Shown piece after piece: positions 33,622 through 45,817 of a stretch of DNA of 64,000 nt (its first letter is position 1; every line of letters begins with the position of its first letter). The stretch lies in assembly GCA_038093975.1 (NCBI GenBank), contig JBBPTG010000102.1, forward strand, positions 1 to 64,000, written 5' to 3'. The notes under the pieces are model-generated. The model was given only the letters and a program-made list of their open reading frames with translations. It did not search any database and had not been told where the DNA came from. The position numbers and the translations under genes are program-made. The stretch is from Chalciporus piperatus. Its lineage: Eukaryota; Basidiomycota; Agaricomycetes; Boletales; Boletaceae.

Positions 33622-34351
33622 GCGGATAGTTTCTTCCGAGTTGGTGTTAGCTTTCTTATTTGCATAGAACACTTTTTGTTTGTGAACTTTTTTATTGTTA
33701 TTCTATTTCTCTCGTTATTTGAAGTGCGCATCTTGTATCTTCGGTTTACTTGTACATCGTGATCGGACACTTGGTGAATATTGAATGTCGAGTATGTACG
33801 TTTTTACCCCGAATGTTCCCGAACACTTCTCCGCACGAACTCCCAGATGGACCTACAAGGTTAAGTTCGGTCTCTAACATCTCCAGCTCTTTCGACATTT
33901 CCAGAATCGTTGGTGCATGGCGTAGCAGTTAAGTTACTTAGATTAAAGAACGTGATGAGGACCGCGTCGGGCACACTTCCTTCAGTTGGCTGTGATCGTT
34001 CCGATTGACCTAAATATGTATATGCGAAGTCACCGACTGCCGCTAGGCTGGTTCACCGGGTTCACGGGTCTCTTCACTGAACGGCCACGAACAAACTCAA
34101 ACGACAATATAAACGCTCGCGAAATTGGCCGGGAAGCGTCTTGTGAGTCAACAATACTCCCTTTGACCGAGTTATTCAACATTTCGAAAGGCGCCTCTCT
34201 CCTTGCGCCCTCGCCTCTAGTGCGCCATTGTTATCCTTAACTTTTTGTCCTCCAAGCGGCCAGTAGCCAAGCAGGCCAACTGGCGCCCTTATAACCACGC
34301 CTTGTACGTGCTCATCGTCTTATTCCCCGTCCGATCGTCGCTGATGAACCC
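33622..34351. other. Intergenic
   Basis: 3' region of the CBM gene and promoter of the Pro-rich gene. AT-rich sequence at 33650-33720 fits a transcript end. No gene seen. Confidence 0.45.
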
Positions 34352-36443
34352 ATGGGCACCTACCAGTCGAAAAGGTCGTATCATCAATCCCCCACGATGG
34401 CTTCCTCAGTTCAAGGATGGCACCCGAATCCAAAGCTCATGCAACCACCGCCGCAACATCCACCACCTGGAGCTCCACCACCTGGTTGGGCGGGCACCTG
34501 GCCTCCTAACAACGTTGCTTTTCCACCAGGATATCCTGGTCCACCTCCCGCGCCCTCAGGTTCAGGCGTCCATCCTCAGTGGGGCACTGGACATTGGCAG
34601 TTCAATCCCCACGCCCCACCACAGAACGGTCATAATGGTCATCATGGTCCACCACAGTATTGGGCCCCTGGGATGGGTTGGGATCAGAATCAGAATCAGA
34701 ATCACAACCCGTATAAACGAGTTCCGAAACGGGGGTCTCCGACTTATTGGAATACGAAATTGAGCGAGAATGGGCTTGGGTTGGAAGGGATGGTAAAGAG
34801 GTATGTTTCGCATTTCGTAGTCTAGGACTTGCGAGGAGGACGGGTTGGATCGTGGCTGACGATTGCTTTTCTATCGCGATCTGTAGAAAGGATCCGTCAG
34901 AGTATAACGATCAAGAGCCGCATACCCCTTGGATATGGAATCCACCGAGTTTGCTGCAGGAGGACGGTGCGAGTCGTGCGACGCCGACTCGAGATTTCAA
35001 TACTCGCAGGACTGGATCGTCGGATAGCGGTCTTCGCAACGCGTCCGCGCCGACACGAGAGGGTCAGAGCAGTAGCAGTAGGGGACCACCATCACAGGAG
35101 GGTTCAAGTACTCAAGCACACAGCCAGACACCGCAAAGGACGTCTTCCATGCGGGCGGATTACTTTTATAGTGCTCGGGGAGGCGCCCAAGACACCCCTA
35201 CCAATGCTGCTCCGTCTGGACCTGCCAGACATGGTTCGGAGCCCGCTGTGGGATCTGCGGACCCGTCCACATCCACTCCGCATCATCGTTCCGTTGGTCG
35301 TACAGCATCGTATCCTGCACCAACACAGACGAGCACCAACCCTCAAAGTCGATCCGCGCCAGCACATCAAACCACGTTCACACAGGAGCCCGAGTCTTAC
35401 ACCTCTAATCGTGGGCTTCAGCCAACGTTCTCGGCGAACGTCATTCGCACCCCGACTCATTACCAACAAGCTCGTCGGAGTGCCGAGGAGGCACCTTCGA
35501 GTTATCACTCTCGCTCTCCATCGGGGGCGGGTCATTCGTCGTCAACGCCTTCACGTCCTGAAACGTTAACGAGACAGGCATCGTTACCCAATCCACCTTC
35601 CTCTCGAGATGTGTACTCGAACTTTGTCGAGGACATGTCCAGCTCTCTAACCTCGACCACGCCTTCTCGAACGCGAGGTGCGACTGCGCCGCTCTCGCGC
35701 AGTCGCACGGAACCTGTTCTCAATGTCAATCTCTCCACGATACACGAATCATCGTCTTCGTCTTCCGCTGTCTCGAGTGGCGAACAGTTCTTTGCGCCTT
35801 TACCAGATCCATCAACGAGTTCCGAAGAGAGCTCTGGGTCATCGTCTGAATCATCGCCTGAATCATCTCCCCAACCAAGAGCTAGACGATCCCCCTATGA
35901 AAGTGGACATCAGACTCCAGAGCGATCACCTCTCTATCGTGATCGTGATCGTCGTCCGTCACCATACGCGAGTCGAATTTCGCCCTCCCCTTCCCCGAAT
36001 ATTCATCCCATCCAGCCGCCCTATTCAAGCGGTGGCAGACGGGACAACCAACTTCCACCTCCACCCGTCCTCCAATCAAACGTCGAATTCTCCCGACCGC
36101 CCGTCCAAGAACCCCCACCAGCGCACTACTCGCGCAAAGTTCGCATGGGGTGCTGGAATAAACGAGGTGACCACCTCACGCCTGATTCGTTCGTCGTCTA
36201 TGCGCCGGAAGACCGTGCGTATCCGGAGGAGCTGAGGGATTATCCGGATGAGAGGGAGGGATACATGGATCAACGTGGGGGCTGTTTTCCTTGGGTGGAG
36301 AGACCAGAGTTACCGTCGTCGTTGCCGCGTCGTGGAAGGCCGCCTGCGCAGCCTTATGAGAGTGTGAGTTTTATTTTGGTCCTACTGCGCATGGTACTGA
36401 TTTGGACTGTGTCTAGTTCGTGGTATACACATATATTCCCTGA
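34352..36443 (+). CDS. Disordered Pro/Ser-rich protein with conserved C-terminal block
   Basis: Three exons, 34352-34800, 34887-36363 and 36417-36443 (650 aa). The N-terminus is Pro/Gly/His-rich (PPPQHPPPGAPPPGW, QNQNQNQ from a CAGAAT repeat), the middle is a long Ser/Arg-rich disordered region, and the final 100 residues form an ordered-looking block beginning RKVRMGCWNKRGDHLTPD, continuing FVVYAPEDRAYPEELRDYP and ending PYESFVVYTYIP. I recall this block as conserved across agaricomycetes without known function, so I assign none. The last coding exon is 27 nt but restores the conserved FVVY ending. A second ATG at 34397 with a good start context could be used instead. RS-like dipeptides suggest a nuclear or RNA-linked role, which is speculation. 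Confidence 0.7.
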
Positions 36444-36722
36444 AACGAGAGGAGTCATACCCAATTGCTCAATGTATTTATCCGAGTACTAGTGCTATCT
36501 ATCCAAGATTAAAGGTACTCATCCATAACGAAGACAGAAAGGTTCTAGGAGAAAGAATTTGTATAAGTAGACCATAAATAGTACATGTACACAGACAAAG
36601 GTACAACAATGCAATTCGTACAAGTTACAAACATCAGAGGAAGCATGAAGAGAGATTGCGGCGAACAAATACAGGACCTGGGAATAATAAAAAAGGAAGG
36701 GAAAGAGAACGGAACACAAGAA

Positions 36723-39700
36723 TCAGAGTCCAATACCTCCATGGGTTTCACGCATGTGCTCGTATATCCCTTCACCTCTGGGGAACGTAGCCAGACACTC
36801 CCAGCAGATGTGGGTTTGACAACGTGTGCAGGTCATGTGGTTGCAACCCTCGCTGCGCTCGATGGGTGCCTTGCAGCCCGGACAGCTCTTCACGTCGTGG
36901 TTCATAGTCCACTCGTCGAAGAGCTTGTCCTCGGCGGCGTCGCGCTCTTCGCACGTCAAGCCGTCGTGGTACTCGATTCGGCATGCAGGACATATGCGAA
37001 CGAGACACGAGGGACATTGCAGGACCGCGTTCGGAGGTGCAGAGCGATACACTTGCGTGCAGTCTGGAGTGGGGCAGTGATGGAACTCGTCTGATCGGAG
37101 GTGAACGTACTGCCAGAAGGCAGCTTCGATGATCGCGTTGAAGTCGGCGGCGGGGAGGAGTCTCCGAGAGAGGCCGAGAGGGATGCAGTGCGTGCAAGTG
37201 GCGTCGTTACCGAGACACCTGAGTGGGAACGCCTTGTTATCCACCGCTGACGCGAGGTATCCGGTGAGACAGGTGCGACACCACTCGTGACCGCACTTGA
37301 GCGACATGGGTACGACCGGTTCGCCAAAGCAGACGGGACAGATGGAGCCCGATGTGCGGGTCTCGTCGCCATGTCGGCTCTGAGCCGACTGGACAGCTTG
37401 ACAAGCTGTCCGGAATGCCGACTCGTTCCCCCGAACGACGAGGCAACGCTCTCCAAAGTCCATCATGCAGTTTTCGGGACCAAGGATCCCCTGAAGAGTC
37501 GAGAGCTCCGCACTGCAGAATATACCTAGAAGTTTCCCAGATAACGGAACGCGCCAAAACTGCAACGCCTTGAGCTCCATGACTTTGCGAACGATGTCTT
37601 GACGGGCACGGTGCCTCTTCACGATGGGTCCCCATAACGAGAGTACTCGTCTGTTGTTTTGTGCTTGTACCTGTACCCCAGGATACTGCCTGTGCAGCTG
37701 ATCGATGAAAGCACGACCGGCATTGGCGACGAAAAAGTCATCCCATACCAGTTTTTTCTCGAGCGTGATAGTTTCGCCATGGATCAGCTGCTCAAACTCG
37801 TGCTTGAGGGTGCTCAACAGTTCAGGGCGTTCGCTTGAGAGCCTGATGTACACCGGAGCGTCTTCGTGCGCACCGATTCGCTCTCTGATTGAGACACTGT
37901 GTCCGTATCTGCGATACCACGAATAACGCAACCATCCGAGATCGTCGCGCATCTTCCGGTAGATAGAGCTGTTCAATGGGTGTGACATGCTGACGACGTG
38001 GCGACAAGAAATGAATGTATGGCCGATAGAGCCTGGGCGTCGGCGGTCGAAATCGTCTTGAGCAGCGCGAGCTTCAGCGGGGGATGTGAATCGAGCCCAA
38101 GCCTTGACTAATCCGTCTTTGAAAGGAGCGGGGAGGACATCAAAGCTAGTGATGGTTCCGTAACTCTCCAGCTTGGAGCGAATAGACTTGAGAGCACTAT
38201 CAAGGGACTGATAGTTTGGACGATCCAGCATGATTGACTCTGCATTACCAAGCTTGCGAAGGTCTGCTTCCGTCACGTGGGCTGGAAGACGCTTAAAAAT
38301 GACGTTGTATGCGCCAACGGCGGGAAGTCCCTCGTACAAGTCGGCGAAAACGACCACGTAGTCCATCAGGAACCCGTTCACGGAGTTCATGACGTCTTTT
38401 GCTTCTTTCAGCGTAGCATAGCCCGCGTAGCCAACGCGAGTTGGGCACTCCCAGTTGACTTGAACGTGTGTGTCAGTGATGACCGTATTGCCTCTGAGCG
38501 AGTTGTTCATCGCGAGTTTAGCAGTGATAGTCTGCCGCCCGAGCTCGATTCCATTGAGGTCCGTGACGGCTCTCATCGCATCCGCCGAAGACGCAAATTG
38601 CACCTTGGCAGTTACCGGCTTCTTCGACGTCTTGGGGAGCAGTTCGGGGAGATTGACGTTGTCAGCAGCATATGGTGCGAGTAACTTGTTGAGTTCCGTG
38701 GATTTGACATTACTAGGCAGGTTTCCTAGATGCACCCATCGACTCTCGAAGCCAGTCACCACCTCTTGCACATCAAAGCCTTGGTCGAACCTGACCTTGA
38801 TGTGATCCGAGATAGTGGTACTATAGAGTGGCTCAGGTCGATGCGATGACTCCGCATCATTGGTCGAGCCATCAGGTTTCTCGTGTGCGTGATTGGATAT
38901 CGGGTTGACGATGTTGGAAGACGACCTGGTAAATGGACGCTGTTGAGGCTGCTGAGGCTGCTGAGGCTGCTCTGCTGATCTCACCATGGGCTTGACGTCC
39001 TAGGAGGTTTTGTCAAGTGATTGCGATTACCTCACGACCCGTCAAACTCACGTTTTCTGGTTCCGCGCCGTGGCGGTATCGGCAAGGAGTCTGAAAGCAA
39101 CTGAAGCCCTTCGACCAATTCTTGCAAATTTCGTCTCTTCGGTAATGGAAAGGACGTTTGTTGGACATGCCGGACTCCACGGACTATCGAAATACTGAGT
39201 GTGGGAAATACGCGCTAAGATCGGGTCGTAAACTTACAGTAAACGTCGTGTCACTCACAACAAGAGAACTTCCTGACAAGTCTTCGGAGGCTGAAGAACT
39301 TGCCGTAGTTGATGGCGAACGAGGAATCGGTTTAACATCTTTCCTCACTGGTGTCTTGACGGAACCAACGGATAACCCAGGTGGTGGTGGGGATATTACC
39401 CGACTGGAGGCAGCGGGTCCATTGTGGCGTTCGGAATTGGGGTCCTCAGTTGCCTGAATCGTGACGCGCGGAGGTTGCTGGCAGCTAATTGAGCTATCTC
39501 GGAAAAGCAGAATAGAGTGGCTACTCACTGTTGGAGGACGGTTGCTACGGGTATTATTAGTCCCTTTTGGACGATTAACTGGCTTCGACAAGCCAGGCGG
39601 AGGTGGCAAGCTGACACTAGGCTTTCCAGAGAGATCATTGAGGGTAGAAGGGTGAGTTGGGGGACGGGAAAGAACCTCTGGGATGACGGGTGGCGGTTTG

Positions 39701-40565
39701 CAAGCAATGGACTTTTGTGTCGGCGTAGATGCCAAATTCTGCACGACAATTAGCGCTGGGCCACACTACGTCATCTCCGTGCTTACCGTATCATCCTGGC
39801 GGGTTGTGATCTCGCGAGGTCGTGGGGCGATTGGAACAGGTGCACGCTGAGCGTTCTGCTTCGACGGTATAGGCATACTGGTGGGCTGAATGGCGACATT
39901 GAGTTAGTACGCCTCCTACCGAATCAGATAAATGTTGCGTACTTGGTCGACGAAACCTGCAGGTGCAGCGCACGACTGTTTTTGCTGCAGCAGGGGTAGC
40001 AGAACCTGCTCTTTCAGCTGCGCATTAAGGAGGTCGCGATCGGATGGATTATTTGGTATGTTTGTGAGACAGGGGGCTACAGCGACCGGTCTAAATGCAC
40101 TGCCGCGTCAATACAATTTGCTCGATAATCAGGTGTCCGAGCGACTCGCCTTGGCGTCGATCCATGCTGTTCCAACTTTGACTGTCCAGGTTTGTTGTTT
40201 TGCGGGCGAGTGTGGGCGGGTTTTACGGGCGGACAAGTTGTTGGAGCATCTCGATGCAGGCCATTCCGACTTCGTGACTGAGAATCATCGTGATTAGCGG
40301 CTAGTACCTCGAGGTCGAACTAGATGGCGCATACCTCTACGGGCTTCAACTTGTTTTTTACGATGTTCCCCTGGCGACGAGACGGTCGGTCTGAATCGCA
40401 ACAGATGTCGGGATTTCGCTGGACCCTGGGTGCCGAGTTTCGACTCTGGGCCATTTTCAGTGACTTTGGGTCATGTGTCAGGTCACTCTGTACTGGTTGC
40501 GAAGGGACATCTTTGCATTCAAGTAGGCTAGACGGGTTGTTGGTTCTTGGCGCTGCACAATCCAT
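36723..40565 (-). CDS. CCCH zinc finger/RRM/RING-between-RING ubiquitin ligase
   Basis: Proposed eight exons: 40565-40335, 40277-40115, 40076-39943, 39885-39787, 39738-39529, 39477-39238, 39183-39052 and 38999-36723 (1,161 aa). The N-terminal third is Pro/Ser-rich with two PPPPGLS repeats; then a CCCH finger (CKNWSKGFSC, then FQTPCRYRH); an RRM-like fold from WVHLGNLPSNV; a second RNA-binding-like region; and a complete RBR module with RING1 CPVCFGEPVVPMSLKCGHEW, an IBR, and RING2 CPGCKAPIERSEGCNHMTC, whose Cys in EGCNHM is the expected catalytic residue. This is an E3 ligase that likely acts on RNA-associated substrates. The last six exons are well supported; the first two are weaker because of a 38-nt intron (40077-40114). 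The intron at 39478-39528 is 51 nt, stop-free and in phase. Confidence 0.82.
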
Positions 40566-41014
40566 CGACGGGTTGTGCAGAGGGGATGGCTGGGAAAACG
40601 TTGGCCAGCTCGGGAATGGCTGGCAATTATAACAGGAACTTGGCAACCGCAACCCAAATCCAAATCGCCACATAAACAGCCGTCACTTGAGCCGTCAAGT
40701 CAACCCACATCACCTCATTTCTTGACTCGAAAGGACCGCTGAGCGGCTCCGCGATCTCATGCCATGTAGGAATTGCACATCCGTCGCAAGATCGACAGCA
40801 GTAGTCACTGTCATCGGTATCACACTAATCAGAACAAGAGCGTACATCCATACTAGGGCCACAAGTTGTCGAACGATCAACATACAGCTCGAAAATCCTC
40901 TGAAGCGAAATTTGTGTATGATAGCCAGGCCAGTGGGGTTTGGGGTTGCAAAATTACCAAAGATAGCGCCACATTCACCGCCACCAATTCTCATCGCTCG
41001 GCCGACAAAGTCGA
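40566..41014. other. Intergenic between two minus-strand genes
   Basis: Promoter of the ligase gene and 3' region of the KAR5-like gene. ORFs antisense to each other occur, with no family support. Confidence 0.4.
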
Positions 41015-43401
41015 TCAGGTATTCGTGAATATCGGTATCGGACCGTTCGCTGAAGTCCTCTGATCCTCGGTCTGACGACGTGGTGTGCGATGACTGGTTT
41101 GGTGTCCATCTCCGGAAAGGTGCGAGAGGTTTCCACGCGGTGCATAACGGGTGGAAACGAGGCTTCCATGTCTTCAGGTGCCAAACGTGAGTGGGAAGGA
41201 ATAAATCTTCTAGCGTTGATGAAAATGAAGGCGCTCTTGGCAATAATCAGGCAATGAATAAAAGGGCGCAAAATCCTTACCATAAGCAGCGAGATAAAAA
41301 AACGTGTACAATACCAGACAACATTCGCGATACAGAGAACGACCTGTAAAGATTGGGTTCCGAAAATAGAGCCAATTCCTAGTCGTGTAGAAAAGGTTTC
41401 AGTGCAAGACGAGGAGGCCTGAGATCACAAACCGGGCCAAAGCTGAAATAACGAGCGGAGCACAGAATTCAACCAATCGGAAGTCGCGGATCGCCGAAGG
41501 CTTTCTGTGAGTGCAGATGCTGTACGGTTGATCGCCTCGAGTTCGATGTGCGTTGTTTGGGTGAGTAGATCTATACCATCTGCCAGGCGAGTCATCGAAA
41601 CCATCGTGTCATCGTGGATAGCCTGAGCCATCTGGGCTTGCGCAAAGGAAGCTTCGAGTAGCTTTGACGACTCTTCCATGACACCGACGAATTGTTGCAG
41701 AGACTGTGTGGGAAGCGTCAGGCGGCGCGCAATGAAATAAACGCAGTGTTGACATTGTGCATGACAAAGAGTTGGTCATCCAGCCAGCCTAGTCGGTTCT
41801 CTAGCTGTGTCTGGAGATATTAACTCATTTACGCAACACTATCAAGAATATCACGAGTGAAACCCACCGCCACGTCCAGATTGCGTAGACTTTCATCTTT
41901 GATGAGGGCAAGCGCGGTATCTATTTCAGACACGATGACAGATTGAACGGAAGAAAGAAGTCCGGAAAGTTGATCAGAATGCTAGAGAGTTTGGAACGAG
42001 TGAGAAGCTTGCGGAGTGCAAGAACGACTCGGACAAACATCGCGGCTCAAAACTGCAAGCACGTTATGAAACTTTGAGAGAGGTGTGAGCTTCACGACAT
42101 CGGAAGAGACCACGATGGTCAAATACCTCTGCCATGATCTCCGTACGAGCGGTTTGATCCCGCTGCCCAATCTCCCGAACTGCATTCACAACCTCTTTCA
42201 GAAGCTGGGAATGGTGAGTATCAATCCGAGAGTGACTGTAAGCGTACTGATTGGGAGCTATCGATGACTGTTATAGCCAGCAAGTCCGAAGTATCCTTCG
42301 CCACATTCGCCGCCAAAGCCAATGCACCCAAAATATCACGCAGATCCTAAACGCAGATCAACAACAAAGCCTAGAGAGAGGAATCAAGCGATCCAACTGA
42401 TGATCAACCTACTTCTGCAGTTTTTTCCCATTGTCGTTGAGCCACCTTGGAACTTTTCTCTCGCTCCATTAACGACCGCAATAAAATTGATTTCTCGTTC
42501 GTGATGTTTCTATAAATATCTTTCGCCATGTCTGTGGTCGGTAGAGGAGTTCAAGCAGAGTTCAACAAACACATGATGACGGAACGAATTCGTTGGAGAC
42601 GTTACCTATGTCGATCCATCGTCTGAAGGCAAAGCAAAGCTGGGCTGATGGTGACCATCAGACTCGATCAAATCGGCCACTTCGTAATTGTCAACCACAT
42701 ACGTATTTCGCGAAGGTAGCCAGAATAGCTCGACCAGAATTGAGCGCTCCGAGAAAGGGCACTGGGAATTGTGTTTCGTCAGCTACGATGGTATGAAATG
42801 CATGGCCACCGGAACTGTTCATACTCGACACATTTAGCTTGAGCCTGAGGGTTTGATGAAAATAACGGGTCGTAACCGACCATTGCGAATACAGCGCACT
42901 CCATCGGAGGGGAATAGTGTCGGGCCGTGGCTAGTTCACACATGGTCATGCCGATAGCAGCTTATATGCGCCAAGTAATTAACGTCAAGGCAAACGGGAG
43001 ATATGATGCTCCATACCATGAACGCGCTCCTGCTCATCCATACGTGATTCCTCACAACGGGCTTTCATCAGGGACATGGCATCCTGGAAGCAGTCAGGCT
43101 TCCTTTGGTATGAATGGAGCGCATCTTTCAACATGATAAGCAAATTGATACGAGAAAACCAAGGTTGAATCTGATACCATTGCTGCTCAACAGCCCCTCT
43201 GTGTCTGGGTGTGAGAGTTCCGCTGGTCAGCAGGCTCAGTGCTCCGCGAGCTCCGTTGACTCAACTGTCCACGCTTGAAGACATACCTTCCATCATCGAG
43301 ATCTCCGATTCGCCAGAATGCGGTGCTTGATGAGCCCACGACCAGCCAAGACAACACCCGACATGGTGGGACACAAGCAAAATGGGCGACAAGCCGATCA
43401 T
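41015..43401 (-). CDS. KAR5: Nuclear fusion (karyogamy) protein, KAR5/Tht1-like
   Basis: The first seven coding exons are firm: 43401-43287, 43198-43178, 43124-43017, 42960-42825, 42761-42703, 42644-42606 and 42531-42413. They encode a signal-peptide-like start, then ALHSYQRKPDCFQDA, MTMCELATARHYSPPMEC, the family hallmark ALSRSAQFWSSYSGYLREI, PQLCFAFRRWIDI and a coiled coil. Later exons give more coiled coil (LLKEVVNAVREIGQRDQ; QQFVGVMEESSKLLEA), then a membrane helix (VVLCIANVVWYC) near 41330 and a short tail. Kar5-type proteins sit in the ER/nuclear envelope and are needed for nuclear membrane fusion in mating or meiosis. Exons between 42346 and 41425, and the stop placed at 41017-41015, are approximate. 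Several exons are 21-60 nt. Confidence 0.72.
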
Positions 43402-44751
43402 TTCGGTAACTCGTCAATGCCGCTTGTCCTCGTTCTGCCTTTCTATGTCCCTATGGATGTTCGATGATCTCGGCCAACGAGATGCAAGGACTGTGTTGAA
43501 CTTGTCCGAGTAGTTATGTAAGAAGTTGGAACAAACGCGCTGGTCCAATTATTTAGCTTCCGCCCGCTCCCTTGTGATCTGGTTCTGAACTTGAACTTGG
43601 CCCACACGACTACTCAAACTTGAACAGACGTAGCCAACAGTTCAACTCATTCAGGTAACTGATAATATTATCCTCCGAGACCTTGGCCACCCCTGGACCC
43701 GTCACATTTTGGATTGACATATTGCGATTTGACAGGTGCAAACGGTACAACTTGAATTTGTCCGCCCCGGACATGCCACGCTTGACGTGACAGTGTGGCA
43801 AAGTGTGGCAAATCCAAGGCATGTGCTCTCTCCAGCGATCGCCATCGCTCCAACCCCGATCAGGTGGAAACAGACAGATTGTCGGAGAGGTCTTACTCTG
43901 TATGGCTTGTCATGCACATGGGCGAACAGAACGTTCTTCATGATAACTCAACTGAGATCCCCCTCACAGTTTAACCCACTCAGGGACGCTCTTCGGTTAG
44001 GGCCTGCCAATGGTAACCGAGATGTTACAGCGTTTCGGAGAGTTCAAAGTGTCCCCCCTTCGATCACACGCATCTCATGTGCAGGTGGACCGTCGTAACG
44101 ACGCCCATTGCGCTGATCATTCTGATAGTCTGATTATGTGCAAGCCTGCAAGGAACGCACATTGTCTGCTTCCGGTACCCCGCGCCGTTACCGGAACAGC
44201 AGTGATCGACTCGATTCATGGCCCGAGACTTTTCTAAAGTTCACGACCCTAGGCATTGGCATGTATCTTCATCTTCCGAAGAGCTCGGCCCATGTAACTT
44301 ACTTGTAAGCGTTCCTCGGAATGGATTGTTCGGTCTCTGTGGTCGGCTCCATTCTACGGTCTCACACGGCGTGTGTCAATCATATCCCGGTCGACCTTAC
44401 GGCCTTCCACGAGCACTGTGCGCATGGATTACGGAACGCTGGTGGTTCGATGGTTTGATTCTTCGGTCTCACGGGTCGACCTTACAACCCCTCCCCGCAA
44501 GAACTATTGGAACGTTCAAATCATCGTACATAAGCGATATCGTATATCGCGATTGTGAAACGGCTAGGGTGATACTCATCTAATACATGCTGGTGGTATA
44601 TTACTCAAGTACTCAGGAAATGACGATAATCCCTGAAAAGAAAGAGATGCTACCGAATACAACCTGGGGGATGAAACAAAGATGAAACAGCGTGTGCAAT
44701 AGATAGGCGTGAAAATTATGTATGACACTGGACAGAGGAAAGCAAAAAAGT
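43402..44751. other. Intergenic
   Basis: KAR5-like promoter and about 1 kb with no gene I can support. Two GGTCGACCTTAC-type direct repeats occur near 44390 and 44480. The last 150 bp is the 3' region of the next minus-strand gene. Confidence 0.45.
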
Positions 44752-45804
44752 CTACCGACGGTCCTCGCCCCGAGCCTTCCGAACGCTAAGAGCGCCAGCT
44801 GCCAATTTCTGCTCCCAAGCCATGTGGCCCTCTCCCTCAAGCCAATCCCCTGTCGTTGTGTCCCTTTCAAATTCGCCGTCGCGGTAATTATAGCGTTTTT
44901 GCAATAGACGCAGGAGAGGGTTTCGGAGTGCAGGATCCATGCGTACAGTTTCTCCCGGATGATAACTACCCACCCCATGACGGGATAGGCTCTCCTCGAA
45001 CAACGCCTCTTCATACGTGCAGCCGCAGTTAAGGTATCCTGCTGGTGCCATTCGAGGAGGATATGATCTCCGTTCGCGTCTTGAGTCATGCCACGAACAT
45101 AAAGCGTTCCCAGCGCGGTTGAGGGAGCAGAATAAACGCGTACGTGCGTCAGTACGAGCCTTCCACGAATGGTGAATAGATGATGGGCTGGGTGTATCTT
45201 GGACTGGAGGAGGAGCAGCCATCGCATCTCCGGAGCGACAGAGAGATGATGCGACGGTGCTCCCTCGAGCGAGCTCTCTTTCGAGTTCTTTGATGTGCAA
45301 GCGACTGTGCTCGTTGACGAGTTCAAGTTCCTTCACTTTCTTCCTTAGCGCTCTGATCTCCTCTTCCATGTTCCTCGGAGAAGAACAATCAGATTGAAAG
45401 GTGATTTGGTTCGAGAACGGAGTGGGATATGGAGATGTGCTAGATGAAGCCCCAGAGGAATTGGGGTAAGGGGGAGAGACAGAGGCTCCATGGATGAGAG
45501 GATGGGTAAAGGCCATGTCCGGCTGTGCCGTCGATGACTGCCGCTGGTGTGCAGACGGGACGCGATCAAGTAGGAAGGGAGACGGGGGAGCGACCATATC
45601 GTTCTGACCGTGCCACGGGACTGGACTGTGAGCCGAGAACGAAGATCTCATTCGTTTCGGGAGTGTGGAAGGATTCCGCAGTTGTGGTGGAATGTCGAAT
45701 TCCCCGACAGCGCCGGATAAACTAGATGTCGCACCTATGTTCGAGTTAGAAGAATGTGGTCTTGTATCCATCATGGTCTGGGACGGCTTGTTAGAAAAAC
45801 GCAT
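44752..45804 (-). CDS. Conserved hypothetical with coiled coil and Cys motif
   Basis: Open frame of 350 residues from a true ATG. A Ser/Pro-rich N-terminus precedes a predicted coiled coil (MEEEIRALRKKVKELELVNE, then HIKELERELA), a linker, and a compact C-terminal domain beginning FCSLNRAGNALCSWHDSRRE and containing GYLNCGCTYEEALFEESLS and NPLLRLLQKRYNYRDGEFE. I recognise this C-terminal domain as widely conserved in agaricomycetes but know no function. The upstream open, Ser/Arg-rich frame at 46231-45818 probably supplies 5' coding exons, although I found no clean splice that joins them. Charged coiled coil plus Cys/His residues could fit a transcription- or scaffold-type protein; that is a guess. 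Confidence 0.65.
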   Translation of the reverse strand: MRFSNKPSQTMMDTRPHSSNSNIGATSSLSGAVGEFDIPPQLRNPSTLPKRMRSSFSAHSPVPWHGQNDMVAPPSPFLLDRVPSAHQRQSSTAQPDMAFTHPLIHGASVSPPYPNSSGASSSTSPYPTPFSNQITFQSDCSSPRNMEEEIRALRKKVKELELVNEHSRLHIKELERELARGSTVASSLCRSGDAMAAPPPVQDTPSPSSIHHSWKARTDARTRLFCSLNRAGNALCSWHDSRRERRSYPPRMAPAGYLNCGCTYEEALFEESLSRHGVGSYHPGETVRMDPALRNPLLRLLQKRYNYRDGEFERDTTTGDWLEGEGHMAWEQKLAAGALSVRKARGEDRR

Positions 45805-45817
45805 TTCAATCTGTTAA

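Noticed and set aside
34747..34886. 5' extension of the Pro/Ser-rich gene's second exon as an independent ORF
   Set aside because: The region 34801-34886 is an intron (GTATGT donor, CTGTAG acceptor) whose removal joins the two frames exactly.
39932..40297. Plus-strand ORF ending with a C-x4-C...H-x4-H zinc-finger-like pattern
   Set aside because: It lies antisense to exons of the RBR ligase that join in frame; the pattern is isolated and without a start or splice context.
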